Made by a program: the position numbers and the translations under genes. DNA of 64,000 nucleotides, taken from contig NZ_BAAAZF010000001.1 in the NCBI RefSeq assembly GCF_039536765.1, positions 1,302,001-1,366,000 on the forward strand, written 5' to 3'. The notes below the pieces were generated by a model, which saw only the letters and a list, made by a program, of their open reading frames with translations, had not been told where the DNA came from and made no database searches. The stretch is from Parerythrobacter jejuensis (lineage in GTDB: Bacteria; Pseudomonadota; Alphaproteobacteria; Sphingomonadales; Sphingomonadaceae). Positions 17,757-25,858 of this stretch are shown here, piece by piece; position 1 is the first letter of the stretch; every line of letters begins with the position of its first letter.

Positions 17757-18559
17757 GCCTCGTCCCGGTCGGCGATTGGCGCATATTGGGCCAGCCGCTC
17801 CGGCCTGGTCGTGCTCACGATCACAGCTCCGGAACGATTGCGTTGCAAGGCTTTGGTCAGGACCCCTGTTACATTGAGCGAGCGCGCCCGTGTGGCGGCA
17901 GCGGACACATACCCGTAGGTAATCTGCATTGGCTGCGTCGTGAACACCGCGTCGGCCTCATGCTGGTCGAGGCTGTCGGCCAGTTGCAAGACTTCGCCCA
18001 GAGCCGGAGCTTGCTCCACAAGAGGCGCGACGTCGAGCGGCATACCGGCCATCCCGAAGTAACGCACTTTCCCTTCGGTCCGACAGTCCTCGAGCCAGCG
18101 CAGCCACTCGTCCGTCTGAACCAGATCCGCCTGCGGCTCGTGCAGCAAGAGCAAATCGATATGTTCGCGCCCCAACCGCTCCAGGCTATCGAGCAGTGAC
18201 ATCTTGGCCCGCTGCAATCCGAAGTCGAGCGCGGGCTTGCTGATCGGGTGAAGCACACGCCCTGCCGCCTTGCGGGCAAAGACCTGCCAGGCCGGCTGTG
18301 CCTCCCCGCCCGGTGAATAGAGCCCGACCTTGGTCGTCACGGTCACATCGGGATGGCGTCGCAATACGGGCGCCAGATCACGTTCTGCATGGCCGAAGCC
18401 GTAATAGGGGGCCGTATCGAAATGGGTAAACCCCTGCGCCACTGCCTCTTCCAGCAAGGCCTCGCGCCGATCGCTCCCGCGGACATTGAACAGGCCCGAC
18501 GTGCCGAAAACAAACCGCGAAATCTTGAGATCGGTGGCAGGAAGCTGGATCGCGCGCAT
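17753..18559 (-). CDS. Aldo/keto reductase
   Basis: A 268-residue aldo-keto reductase, short for the family (usually about 300-340). Seen: FGTSGLFNV early, TALPYYGFGHAE-like active site region (HFDTAPYYGFGHAE, with the catalytic Asp and Tyr), VTTKVGL (Lys), and LLLHEP in place of the usual strand with the catalytic His. The C-terminal cofactor region is compressed, ending with GAVIVSTTRPERL, so NADPH binding may differ. First gene of the set with the GMC oxidoreductase and FkbM methyltransferase, and downstream of tRNA-Gly on the same strand. Substrate unknown. Confidence 0.82.
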   Translation of the reverse strand: MRAIQLPATDLKISRFVFGTSGLFNVRGSDRREALLEEAVAQGFTHFDTAPYYGFGHAERDLAPVLRRHPDVTVTTKVGLYSPGGEAQPAWQVFARKAAGRVLHPISKPALDFGLQRAKMSLLDSLERLGREHIDLLLLHEPQADLVQTDEWLRWLEDCRTEGKVRYFGMAGMPLDVAPLVEQAPALGEVLQLADSLDQHEADAVFTTQPMQITYGYVSAAATRARSLNVTGVLTKALQRNRSGAVIVSTTRPERLAQYAPIADRDEA

Positions 18560-18577
18560 GAGCCGAGCCCTAACCTA

Positions 18578-18652
18578 TGGAGCGGGTGAAGGGAATCGAA
18601 CCCTCGTCTTAAGCTTGGGAAGCTTCTGCTCTACCATTGAGCTACACCCGCA
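18578..18652 (-). tRNA. tRNA-Gly (anticodon CCC)
   Basis: On the minus strand a full cloverleaf is visible: acceptor GCGGGTG pairing with CACCCGC, D-arm GCTC/GAGC, anticodon loop TTCCCAA, T-arm with TTCGATT loop, discriminator T and encoded CCA. The loop places CCC at positions 34-36. If the stem is paired one base differently, TCC would be read, but the T33 and A37 placement favours CCC. No integrated element is seen beside it. Confidence 0.93.
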
Positions 18653-18900
18653 TGTCTGACCGGAGCGGGCGATTGCCGCAAAAGGGCCATGTGGTCAATC
18701 TTTCCGCATCGGAGACACTTTTCAATGTGCATTCCGTTTCGCTCCCCGTTGGCTATCAAAGCTGGACGAAATCCGTGCTGCGATGGTCAATCAGATAGGT
18801 GCGGCGCTGCTTAGCGGCTAATATGGGCGGGACAGTTGGATTCGCGCGCTCTGGCGGATAGAGAGGCTGCGACAGATTCGAATAATCGAGAGGAATAATC

Positions 18901-20397
18901 ATGCGTCAGGTTGATCACTTCATTGTCGGCGATGCCGGTAGCGGAAGCGGCCGCACGCATCAGATCTGGAACCCCTCCACAGGGGAAATCCAGGCTGAAG
19001 TTCCCTTGGGCAATGCCGACACGCTCCAGCGCGCGGTCGATGCCGCCAACAAGATCCAGCCCGAGTGGGCAGCCACCAACCCGCAAAAGCGCGCCCGCGT
19101 GATGTTCGAATTCAAACGCCTTGTCGAAGCAAACAAGCAGGAACTGGCCGAGCTGCTGTCGAGCGAGCACGGCAAGGTGGTCGAAGACGCCCATGGCGAT
19201 GTGCAGCGCGGATTGGAAGTGATCGAATTTGCCTGCGGCATCCCGCAGGCGCTGAAGGGTGAATATACGCAGGGCGCCGGCCCGGGCATCGATGTCTATT
19301 CGATGCGCCAGCCGCTTGGCATTGGTGCCGGTATCACGCCGTTCAATTTCCCGGCCATGATCCCGATGTGGATGTTCGGCATGGCTGTTGCCGCGGGCAA
19401 TGCCTTCATCCTGAAGCCGAGCGAGCGCGACCCGAGCGTGCCGGTGCGGCTCGCCGAACTGTTCGTGGAAGCAGGCGCGCCAGAGGGGCTGTTGCAGGTC
19501 GTCCACGGCGACAAGGAAATGGTCGACGCGATCCTCGATCACGCCGATATTCCGGCGATCAGCTTCGTCGGATCGAGCGATATCGCGCAATATATCTACT
19601 CGCGCGGAACCGCGAATGCCAAGCGTGTGCAGGCCTTTGGCGGCGCGAAAAACCACGGCATCGTGATGCCGGATGCAGATCTCGACCAGGTCGTGAACGA
19701 TCTCGCCGGGGCCGCATTCGGCTCTGCCGGGGAACGCTGCATGGCGCTGCCGGTGGTAGTGCCGGTGGGCGAAGATACCGCCGACAAGCTGCGCGAAAAG
19801 CTGATCCCGGCGATCAACGCCCTGCGTGTGGGCGTCTCCAACGATCCCGATGCGCATTACGGCCCGGTCGTCACGCCCGAGCACAAGGCCCGGGTCGAAG
19901 GCTGGATCGACACAGCCGAGAAGGAAGGCGCCGAAGTCGTGATCGATGGTCGTGGCTTCAGCCTGCAAGGGCACGAGAAGGGGTTCTTCGTCGGGCCAAC
20001 CTTGCTCGACCGGGTCACGGCGGACATGGAAAGCTATCAGGAAGAGATCTTCGGCCCGGTACTGCAAATCGTGCGCGCGAATGATTTCGAAGACGCCGTG
20101 CGCCTGCCCAGCGACCACCAATATGGCAACGGGGTCGCCATCTTCACCCGCAACGGCCACGCCGCACGCGAGTTTGCCAGCCGCGTGAATGTCGGGATGG
20201 TGGGCGTCAATGTCCCGATCCCGGTGCCGGTGAGCTATCACAGCTTCGGCGGGTGGAAACGCTCGGGCTTCGGCGACATCGACCAGTATGGCATGGAAGG
20301 CTTGCGGTTCTGGACCAAGAGCAAGAAAGTGACCCAGCGCTGGCCGGATGGATCACCTGATGGCGGCAACGCCTTCGTCATCCCGACGATGGGCTGA
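18901..20397 (+). CDS. mmsA: CoA-acylating methylmalonate-semialdehyde dehydrogenase
   Basis: A 498-residue aldehyde dehydrogenase superfamily enzyme that converts methylmalonate semialdehyde, NAD and CoA to propionyl-CoA and CO2, the last step of valine breakdown. Marks of MmsA: GITPFNFPAMIPMWMFGMA, GAKNHGIVMPDAD, and the catalytic Cys280 in GSAGERCMALP. ATG 18901 is preceded by GAGAGGAATAATC, an ideal ribosome site. It heads a same-strand valine cluster ending with mmsB. The 248 bases upstream to tRNA-Gly hold no gene that I can see. Confidence 0.95.
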   Translation: MRQVDHFIVGDAGSGSGRTHQIWNPSTGEIQAEVPLGNADTLQRAVDAANKIQPEWAATNPQKRARVMFEFKRLVEANKQELAELLSSEHGKVVEDAHGDVQRGLEVIEFACGIPQALKGEYTQGAGPGIDVYSMRQPLGIGAGITPFNFPAMIPMWMFGMAVAAGNAFILKPSERDPSVPVRLAELFVEAGAPEGLLQVVHGDKEMVDAILDHADIPAISFVGSSDIAQYIYSRGTANAKRVQAFGGAKNHGIVMPDADLDQVVNDLAGAAFGSAGERCMALPVVVPVGEDTADKLREKLIPAINALRVGVSNDPDAHYGPVVTPEHKARVEGWIDTAEKEGAEVVIDGRGFSLQGHEKGFFVGPTLLDRVTADMESYQEEIFGPVLQIVRANDFEDAVRLPSDHQYGNGVAIFTRNGHAAREFASRVNVGMVGVNVPIPVPVSYHSFGGWKRSGFGDIDQYGMEGLRFWTKSKKVTQRWPDGSPDGGNAFVIPTMG

Positions 20398-20502
20398 CGT
20401 GAGAAATCTTGGCGAGAGACGCAAAGATGCCGATTGGCTGCGCTGTTGACAGGCCGCGTGTAGAACGCAATTGAAAAGCCTCGCCAAATTGCGGAGGTCT
20501 GG

Positions 20503-20925
20503 ATGAAACTGAGATATGCAGCGCCCCTGGGCCTTGCCTTGGCCATGCCTGCTGCTGCGCAGGGCGATAGTGCCGCTGCCGACAGCGAGACCCAGGCTGC
20601 TCCCGATCAGGACCTGTCTGCCTTTCCGACCAAGCTGGAAGGCGTCTTCGGACGCACCCAGTCGGCTTGTCGCGCGCGCGGATTTGCGGTGGCTGGCAAG
20701 ATCGGGATCCGGGGCGACAAGGTGATCGTGGAAGGCCAACCGTTCGAAATCGACGAAGTACACCACGCTTCCAACATCGCGCTCAATGCCGAGTTTGTCG
20801 CGCCAGGCGGCTGGGGCAAGCCGGTCCGGATGAGCTTCACCATCCGCAACGATTACAAATTGATGCATCGGACATTCGGGGGAAGAACTGCCCCGCGCGC
20901 CTACGCCTATTGGCGCTGCGACTGA
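20503..20925 (+). CDS. Secreted hypothetical protein in valine cluster
   Basis: A 140-residue protein with a signal peptide (MKLRYAAPLGLALAMPAAAQ, cleavage near residue 20), then an acidic low-complexity spacer and a compact domain of about 95 residues. Two cysteines, SACRARG near residue 55 and the terminal WRCD, could form a disulfide in the periplasm. I do not recognise the family. TTGACA at 20446-20451 suggests its own promoter, though no convincing -10 follows at 17 bases. It sits between mmsA and the acyl-CoA dehydrogenase, but a periplasmic location makes a direct role in valine breakdown unlikely. Confidence 0.65.
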   Translation: MKLRYAAPLGLALAMPAAAQGDSAAADSETQAAPDQDLSAFPTKLEGVFGRTQSACRARGFAVAGKIGIRGDKVIVEGQPFEIDEVHHASNIALNAEFVAPGGWGKPVRMSFTIRNDYKLMHRTFGGRTAPRAYAYWRCD

Positions 20926-21024
20926 TTGCATTGCGGGCAGGCTGGCTTCGCAACGGCTGAACCGTCAAATTTGAGCGTGCTTGTGCCTTCCAATGGACTG
21001 GCCCAGCCGCTAGGGCATCGACCC

Positions 21025-22170
21025 ATGAGCAACCAATTCCAACTGACCGAAGACCAGCTTGCCATCCAGGAGATGGCGCAGCGTTTCACCGCCGACAATA
21101 TCACGCCATTCGCAAGCGAGTGGGACGAGAAGCACCACTTCCCGCGCGATGTGATCAAGAGCACTGCCGAACTCGGCTTTGGCGCAATCTACGTATCCGA
21201 GGAATCGGGCGGCATCGGCCTGGGTCGGCTTGAAGCGGCACTGATCATGGAAGCGATGGCCTATGGCTGCCCGACCACCAGCGCCTTCATCTCCATCCAC
21301 AATATGGCGGCCTGGATGATTGACCAGTTCGGCGGGCAGGAGGTGAAGGACAAATACCTTCCCGACCTCGTCACAATGGAGAAAATCGCCAGCTATGCCC
21401 TGACCGAACCGGGCAGCGGATCGGACGCAGCAGGGCTCAAGACCTCTGCCAAGCTTGATGGCGACGCTTACGTGCTCAACGGCACGAAACAGTTCATTTC
21501 CGGCGGCGGGTTCAACGATGTCTATGTCTGCATGGTCCGCACCAGCGACCACAAGACCAAGGGCATTACCTGCCTGGTGGTCGACAAAGACACCCCCGGT
21601 GTCAGCTTTGGCGCACCGGAGAAGAAGCTGGGCTGGAATGCCTCCCCGACCGCGCAAGTCAACTTTGAGGATGCCCGTGTGCCGGTCGAAAATCGCGTTG
21701 GCGATGAGGGCGAAGGTTTCCGCTTTGCCATGATGGGCCTGGATGGCGGACGCCTCAATATCGGTGCCTGCTCGCTCGGTGGGGCGCAGCGCTGCCTTGA
21801 TGAAGCCGTATCCTACACCAAGGATCGCAAGCAATTCGACACGCCGGTGGCCGATTTCCAGAACACCCAGTTCATGCTCGCCGACATGGCGACCGATCTG
21901 GAGGCGTCGCGCGCTCTGCTCTATCTCGCTGCAGCCAAGGTCACCGATGGCGCACCGGACAAGAGCCGTTTTTCCGCTATGGCCAAACGGCTGGCGACCG
22001 ACAACGGATCGAAGATCGTCAATGATGCGCTGCAGCTGTTCGGTGGCTATGGCTACCTTAAGGACTACCCGATCGAGCGCTTCTGGCGTGATCTGCGGGT
22101 TCATTCGATCCTGGAGGGTACCAACCAGGTCATGCGCATGATCGTGGGCCGGGATTTACTGCGCCAGTGA
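21025..22170 (+). CDS. Acyl-CoA dehydrogenase, probably isobutyryl-CoA dehydrogenase
   Basis: A 381-residue flavin acyl-CoA dehydrogenase. Typical blocks are YALTEPGSGSDAAGLKT (FAD/substrate region), RKQFDTPVADFQNTQFMLADM, LFGGYGYLKDYPIERFWRD, and LEGTNQVMRMI at the end with the usual catalytic Glu region. Its closest context is the valine pathway, where it would oxidise isobutyryl-CoA to methacrylyl-CoA, feeding an enoyl-CoA hydratase and HIBCH downstream. ATG 21025 opens at the family's usual point; the upstream extension is atypical. Substrate choice rests on neighbours. Confidence 0.88.
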   Translation: MSNQFQLTEDQLAIQEMAQRFTADNITPFASEWDEKHHFPRDVIKSTAELGFGAIYVSEESGGIGLGRLEAALIMEAMAYGCPTTSAFISIHNMAAWMIDQFGGQEVKDKYLPDLVTMEKIASYALTEPGSGSDAAGLKTSAKLDGDAYVLNGTKQFISGGGFNDVYVCMVRTSDHKTKGITCLVVDKDTPGVSFGAPEKKLGWNASPTAQVNFEDARVPVENRVGDEGEGFRFAMMGLDGGRLNIGACSLGGAQRCLDEAVSYTKDRKQFDTPVADFQNTQFMLADMATDLEASRALLYLAAAKVTDGAPDKSRFSAMAKRLATDNGSKIVNDALQLFGGYGYLKDYPIERFWRDLRVHSILEGTNQVMRMIVGRDLLRQ

Positions 22171-22574
22171 GCTCGCTCACGCTCGCCACGGTCACCTTGG
22201 TGGTGCCGGATTATGATCAGGGCATCGCATTCTATGCCGGTGCACTCGGATTCGACTTGGTCGAGGACGCCGATCTGGGTGGCGGCAAACGCTGGGTCGT
22301 TGTCAGCCCTTCAGACGGCGCGAATTTGTTGCTGGCCCGGGCCGACAATGATGACCAGCGCGCCGCAATCGGCAACCAGACCGGCGGGCGGGTCAGTTTT
22401 TTCCTGCATACCGACGATTTTGAGGCCACCTATGCCGATTTTGCCGCAAAAGGTGTGACCTTTCACGAACAACCCCGCCACGAAGCCTATGGCAGCGTGG
22501 CGGTCTTCAGCGATCCGTTCGGCAATCGCTGGGACCTTATCCAACCCTCTAGCGAAAGCGGGAAAGCAGCATGA
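22167..22574 (+). CDS. VOC (glyoxalase/bleomycin resistance) family protein
   Basis: A 135-residue single VOC-fold protein made of two beta-alpha-beta-beta-beta units: LATVTLVVPDYDQGIAFYAGALGFDLVED and FFLHTDDFEATYADFAAKGVTF, ending with FSDPFGNRWDLIQP. Metal-binding residues would be in the first strand (here Thr/Val rather than His), late Glu/Asp, and the C-terminal strand, so activity is uncertain. Its GTG start overlaps the acyl-CoA dehydrogenase stop, and its stop overlaps the HIBCH start (ATGA), placing it firmly in the operon. Role in valine metabolism unknown. Confidence 0.8.
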   Translation: MSSLTLATVTLVVPDYDQGIAFYAGALGFDLVEDADLGGGKRWVVVSPSDGANLLLARADNDDQRAAIGNQTGGRVSFFLHTDDFEATYADFAAKGVTFHEQPRHEAYGSVAVFSDPFGNRWDLIQPSSESGKAA

Positions 22575-23626
22575 CGGACGATGTCCTGATCCACAAACAC
22601 GGCCGGGTTGGCCATATTTCGCTCAACCGGCCCAAGGCGCTGCATGCGCTGACGCTGGACATGTGCCACGCGATGAGCGCGGCGTTGAGCGATTGGGCTG
22701 ATGATGACAGCGTCGAGGCCATCGTCCTCGACCATGCGGAAGGTCGCGGGTTCTGCGCGGGCGGCGATATCGCCTTTCTGCGCAATTCGGCGCTCAATGA
22801 TGGCGGAGTGTCAGGACGCAAGTTCTTCCACGATGAGTACCAGCTCAACCACCAGATGATGACCTACGCCAAGCCGATCGTGGCCTTCATGGATGGCATC
22901 ACCATGGGCGGCGGCGTGGGCATTGCCCTGCCCGCCAAATTCCGCGTCGCGACCGAGAATACGCGCTTCGCCATGCCGGAAACGGGCATCGGCCTGTTCC
23001 CCGATGTGGGCGGCGGCTGGCATTTGTCGCGCCTTGGCGGACGGGTCGGGCAGTTCCTGGCCCTGACAGGTGCGCGGATGGACGGGGCGGAATGCCTGTG
23101 GGCCGGCATTGCCACCCATTATGTTCCGAGCGAGATGCTCGCAGAGCTAAAAGCGCGCATCGTCGAAAAGCCCGACCGCATTGCCGGCATCCTGTCCGAA
23201 CCCGTTGGCACACCGCCCAAGGCACGGATCGAAAGCAATGCCGACAAGATCGCCAAGCACTTCGCCAGCGACCGATACGAAGACATACTCGCCAGCCTCG
23301 AAGCGGTAATGGAGGACGACGACTGGGCCGCCAAGGAGCGCGACACGCTCGGCACCAAGAGCCCGCAGACCTGCAAGGTGGCCCTGCGGCAGCTTGCAGA
23401 CTCTAGCAAACTCGACAGTTTCGCCGACAACATGGTGATGGAATACCGCATTGCATCGCGGGTCCTCACACGGCCCGACTTTGCCGAGGGCGTGCGTGCA
23501 GTGATTGTCGACAAGACCAACGATCCGCAATGGGATCCGGCCACCCCTGAAGAGGTGAGCGAAGACCTGATCGACAGCATCTTCGCAGCCCTGCCTGAAG
23601 GTGAGGAGTGGGTGCCGCTGAAATAG
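22571..23626 (+). CDS. 3-hydroxyisobutyryl-CoA hydrolase (HIBCH-type crotonase)
   Basis: A 351-residue crotonase-fold protein, longer than hydratases and typical of HIBCH. It would hydrolyse 3-hydroxyisobutyryl-CoA to free 3-hydroxyisobutyrate, which MmsB then oxidises. Key stretches: GRGFCAGGDIAFL (oxyanion hole), FMDGITMGGGVGIALPAKFRVATENTRFAMPETGIGLFPDVGGGW with the catalytic Glu, and a C-terminal alpha domain including SPQTCKVALRQL. The start is coupled to the VOC gene (ATGA). A 25-bp-arm inverted repeat begins right after its stop. Confidence 0.9.
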   Translation: MTDDVLIHKHGRVGHISLNRPKALHALTLDMCHAMSAALSDWADDDSVEAIVLDHAEGRGFCAGGDIAFLRNSALNDGGVSGRKFFHDEYQLNHQMMTYAKPIVAFMDGITMGGGVGIALPAKFRVATENTRFAMPETGIGLFPDVGGGWHLSRLGGRVGQFLALTGARMDGAECLWAGIATHYVPSEMLAELKARIVEKPDRIAGILSEPVGTPPKARIESNADKIAKHFASDRYEDILASLEAVMEDDDWAAKERDTLGTKSPQTCKVALRQLADSSKLDSFADNMVMEYRIASRVLTRPDFAEGVRAVIVDKTNDPQWDPATPEEVSEDLIDSIFAALPEGEEWVPLK

Positions 23627-23627
23627 T

Positions 23628-23708
23628 CGTCATCCCAGCGAAAGCTGGGATCTCTGTCCGCGTGATTGGACCAAACTGAGAATGATCCCGGCTTTCGCTG
23701 GGATGACG
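23628..23708. repeat. Long intergenic inverted repeat (REP-like element)
   Basis: Two 25-base arms, 23628-23652 and 23684-23708, are reverse complements at 24 of 25 positions, with a 31-base loop. Each arm itself contains CCCAGCGAAAGCTGGG-type dyad symmetry. It lies two bases after the HIBCH stop and eight bases before the next gene's ATG, with that gene's GGAG site overlapping the edge of the right arm (23707-23710). The unit starting CGTCATCCCAGCG resembles repeats scattered between genes in many proteobacterial genomes. No other copy was seen in this window. Confidence 0.85.
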
Positions 23709-23716
23709 GAGTTGTA

Positions 23717-24499
23717 ATGAGCTACGAAACGATCCTGACCGAAACCGATGGTGCAGTCACAATCATCACCATCAACCGGCCCAAGGCACTGAACGCGCTT
23801 TCCAGTGTGGTGCTGGCCGAATTGATCGAGGCCTTCGCCGCCTATCAGGCCGATGACAGCCAGCTTTGCGCAATCCTGACCGGCAGTGGCGACAAGGCCT
23901 TTGCCGCAGGTGCAGACATCAAGGAAATGTCGGACAAGGCTGCCGCCGATTTCTACCTCGAGGATTTTTTCGGCGACTGGACCAGCAAGATCGTCAAAAC
24001 CACCCGCAAGCCCTGGATTGCGGCGGTGAACGGGTTTGCGCTAGGCGGTGGTTGCGAGCTCGCCATGATGGCCGACTTCATCATCGCCAGCGACAATGCC
24101 AAATTCGGCCAGCCGGAAATCAAGCTGGGCGTGGCACCCGGCATGGGCGGCAGCCAGCGCCTGACTCGCGCCATCGGCAAATCAAAGTCGATGGAAATGT
24201 GCCTTACCGGCCGGATGATGGGCGCTGAAGAGGCAGAGCGCAGCAATCTGGTGGCGAAAGTCGTGCCCCATGATGACCTGATCGCAGAGGCCAAGAAGAC
24301 CGCCGCTACTATCGCTGGCATGCCGCCCATGGCGACCATCGCGAACAAGGAAATGGTCAATTCAGCCTTCGAAATGACGCTCGATCAGGGCCTGATCGTC
24401 GAACGCCGCATCTTCCAGATCCTGACCGCGAGTGAGGACAAGAAGGAAGGCATGGAAGCCTTCATCGAGAAGCGTGAAGGCAATTGGAAAGGGCGCTAG
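23717..24499 (+). CDS. Enoyl-CoA hydratase (crotonase family)
   Basis: A 260-residue short-chain enoyl-CoA hydratase. Oxyanion hole residues are in [11 protein letters not shown] and [15 protein letters not shown]; the two catalytic glutamates lie in the segment [12 protein letters not shown] and in [13 protein letters not shown]. In this cluster it would hydrate methacrylyl-CoA to 3-hydroxyisobutyryl-CoA. ATG 23717 is chosen because the in-frame extension runs through the inverted repeat. GGAG at 23707 is the likely ribosome site and borders that repeat, so hairpin formation might limit its translation. Confidence 0.9.
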   Translation: MSYETILTETDGAVTIITINRPKALNALSSVVLAELIEAFAAYQADDSQLCAILTGSGDKAFAAGADIKEMSDKAAADFYLEDFFGDWTSKIVKTTRKPWIAAVNGFALGGGCELAMMADFIIASDNAKFGQPEIKLGVAPGMGGSQRLTRAIGKSKSMEMCLTGRMMGAEEAERSNLVAKVVPHDDLIAEAKKTAATIAGMPPMATIANKEMVNSAFEMTLDQGLIVERRIFQILTASEDKKEGMEAFIEKREGNWKGR

Positions 24500-24501
24500 G
24501 C

Positions 24502-24846
24502 GTGAAACCCTTTTCATTCTTCTTGATGGCTCTTTGGGGCGCACTGGCATTCTATACCGCGAAAGTGATCAGCACCCACGGCCTCAATCTCTTCCCGTAT
24601 TTTTTCGGTGATATGGCCAGCTGGAATTGGCCTGGCCAGTTCAATCTCGATTTTATCATGATGCTGTTTCTCTCTGCCAGCTGGACTGCTTGGCGGAATG
24701 GCTTTTCAATTCGAGGGTGGGGGCTAGCCCTGGTCGCATTCTTCGGCGGGGCCGGTTTTCTCCTCCCTTATCTGACGTATCTCGGTTGGAAGAATAATGG
24801 CGACACCACAGCCATCCTGCTCGGCAGCAATGTGAAGGTGAACTGA
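24502..24846 (+). CDS. Small membrane protein of unknown function
   Basis: About 114 residues from GTG 24502 (a TTG at 24484 would add six). Three hydrophobic segments are visible: FFLMALWGALAFYTAKVI, FIMMLFLSASWTAW, and GLALVAFFGGAGFLLPYLTYLGW, so it is an inner-membrane protein with three helices. The pattern resembles small DUF2834-like membrane proteins, but I am not certain of the family. It sits three bases after the hydratase and one base before mmsB, so it must be co-transcribed with the valine genes. No role can be assigned. Confidence 0.7.
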   Translation: MKPFSFFLMALWGALAFYTAKVISTHGLNLFPYFFGDMASWNWPGQFNLDFIMMLFLSASWTAWRNGFSIRGWGLALVAFFGGAGFLLPYLTYLGWKNNGDTTAILLGSNVKVN

Positions 24847-24847
24847 C

Positions 24848-25717
24848 ATGAAAATCGCATTTATCGGCCTCGGCAATATGGGCGGCGGAATGGCCGCCAA
24901 CCTTGTGAAGGCGGGACACGATGTGCGCGCCTTCGATTTGAGCGAAGATGCACTGGCGGCGGCCAAGAATAATGGCTGCACCACCTTCACCGCCGCATCC
25001 GAAGCCTGTGACGGCGCAGAGGCGGTCGTTTCGATGTTGCCCAATGGAGAGATCGTGAAATCGGTCTATTCCAATGATGTGATTGGCACCGCGCCTGAAG
25101 GAGCCGTCTTCCTCGATTGCTCGACTATCGACGTGGCGACAGCGCGCGAGGTGATCGAAGCTGCGAGTGGAGCTGGCTATGAAATGGTCGATGCGCCGGT
25201 CTCTGGCGGGATCGCTGCCGCCAATGGCGGTACGCTGACCTTCATGGTTGGCGGCACCACGAGCGCGTTTGCCCGCGCCAAACAGATCCTGGAAGCGATG
25301 GGCAAGGCAGTGATCCATGCCGGTGACGCGGGTAACGGACAGGCCGCCAAGATCTGCAACAATATGCTGCTGGCGATCCATATGATCGGGACCTGCGAAG
25401 CCTTTGCGATGGCCGAGAAGCTGGGTCTCGATGCCCAGACCTTCTTCGACATTTCATCGGTCAGCTCGGGCCAGAACTGGTCGATGACCAGCTATTGCCC
25501 GGTACCCGGCGTGGGCCCGCAAAGCCCAAGCGACAATGACTATCAGGGCGGCTTTGCAACCGCGCTGATGCTGAAGGACTTGCGCCTCGCGATGGAGGCC
25601 GCCGAAACATCGGATGCTGCAACCCCGATGGGCGCGCGCGCAGCCTCAATCTACGAAGATTTCGCGGGCGCGGGGAACGGCTCGCTCGATTTCTCGGCGA
25701 TCATCAAAATGCTCTGA
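24848..25717 (+). CDS. mmsB: 3-hydroxyisobutyrate dehydrogenase
   Basis: A 289-residue beta-hydroxyacid dehydrogenase. The N-terminal Rossmann loop IAFIGLGNMGGGMAANLVKAGH is followed by FDLS, indicating NAD. The substrate motif DAPVSGGIAAANGGTLTFMVGG and catalytic Lys in GNGQAAKICNNM are intact, and the C-terminus has KDLRLAMEAA. It oxidises 3-hydroxyisobutyrate to methylmalonate semialdehyde, the MmsA substrate, completing the pathway from isobutyryl-CoA to propionyl-CoA within this cluster. It begins one base after the small membrane protein. Confidence 0.94.
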   Translation: MKIAFIGLGNMGGGMAANLVKAGHDVRAFDLSEDALAAAKNNGCTTFTAASEACDGAEAVVSMLPNGEIVKSVYSNDVIGTAPEGAVFLDCSTIDVATAREVIEAASGAGYEMVDAPVSGGIAAANGGTLTFMVGGTTSAFARAKQILEAMGKAVIHAGDAGNGQAAKICNNMLLAIHMIGTCEAFAMAEKLGLDAQTFFDISSVSSGQNWSMTSYCPVPGVGPQSPSDNDYQGGFATALMLKDLRLAMEAAETSDAATPMGARAASIYEDFAGAGNGSLDFSAIIKML

Positions 25718-25858
25718 TTGCTGGGAATTGGTGCACCGCGACTGCAACTGCGCTTGTTGTTTTGGACCCGAAGGGCACGAGGCAGCCGCGATGCACGTTC
25801 AGTGCTAGCAGCAACACAATCGGTGCACCAGCGTGGCGCGAGCAGCGGTGGAAAACCG

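Noticed and set aside
18653-18900. Possible integrated element next to tRNA-Gly
   Set aside because: No integrase, no repeated tRNA 3' end and no change in gene style were seen; the flanking genes are metabolic.
18811-20241. Long minus-strand open frame (476 codons) opposite mmsA
   Set aside because: Shadow of a well-supported gene; low-complexity His/Asp/Arg composition and no motif.
25730-25829. Two GGTGCACC palindromes (25730-25737 and 25822-25829) in the gap between mmsB and the Nmad3 gene
   Set aside because: Eight-base palindromes of this composition can arise by chance; no enzyme or mobile gene is linked to them and no flanking symmetry extends them.
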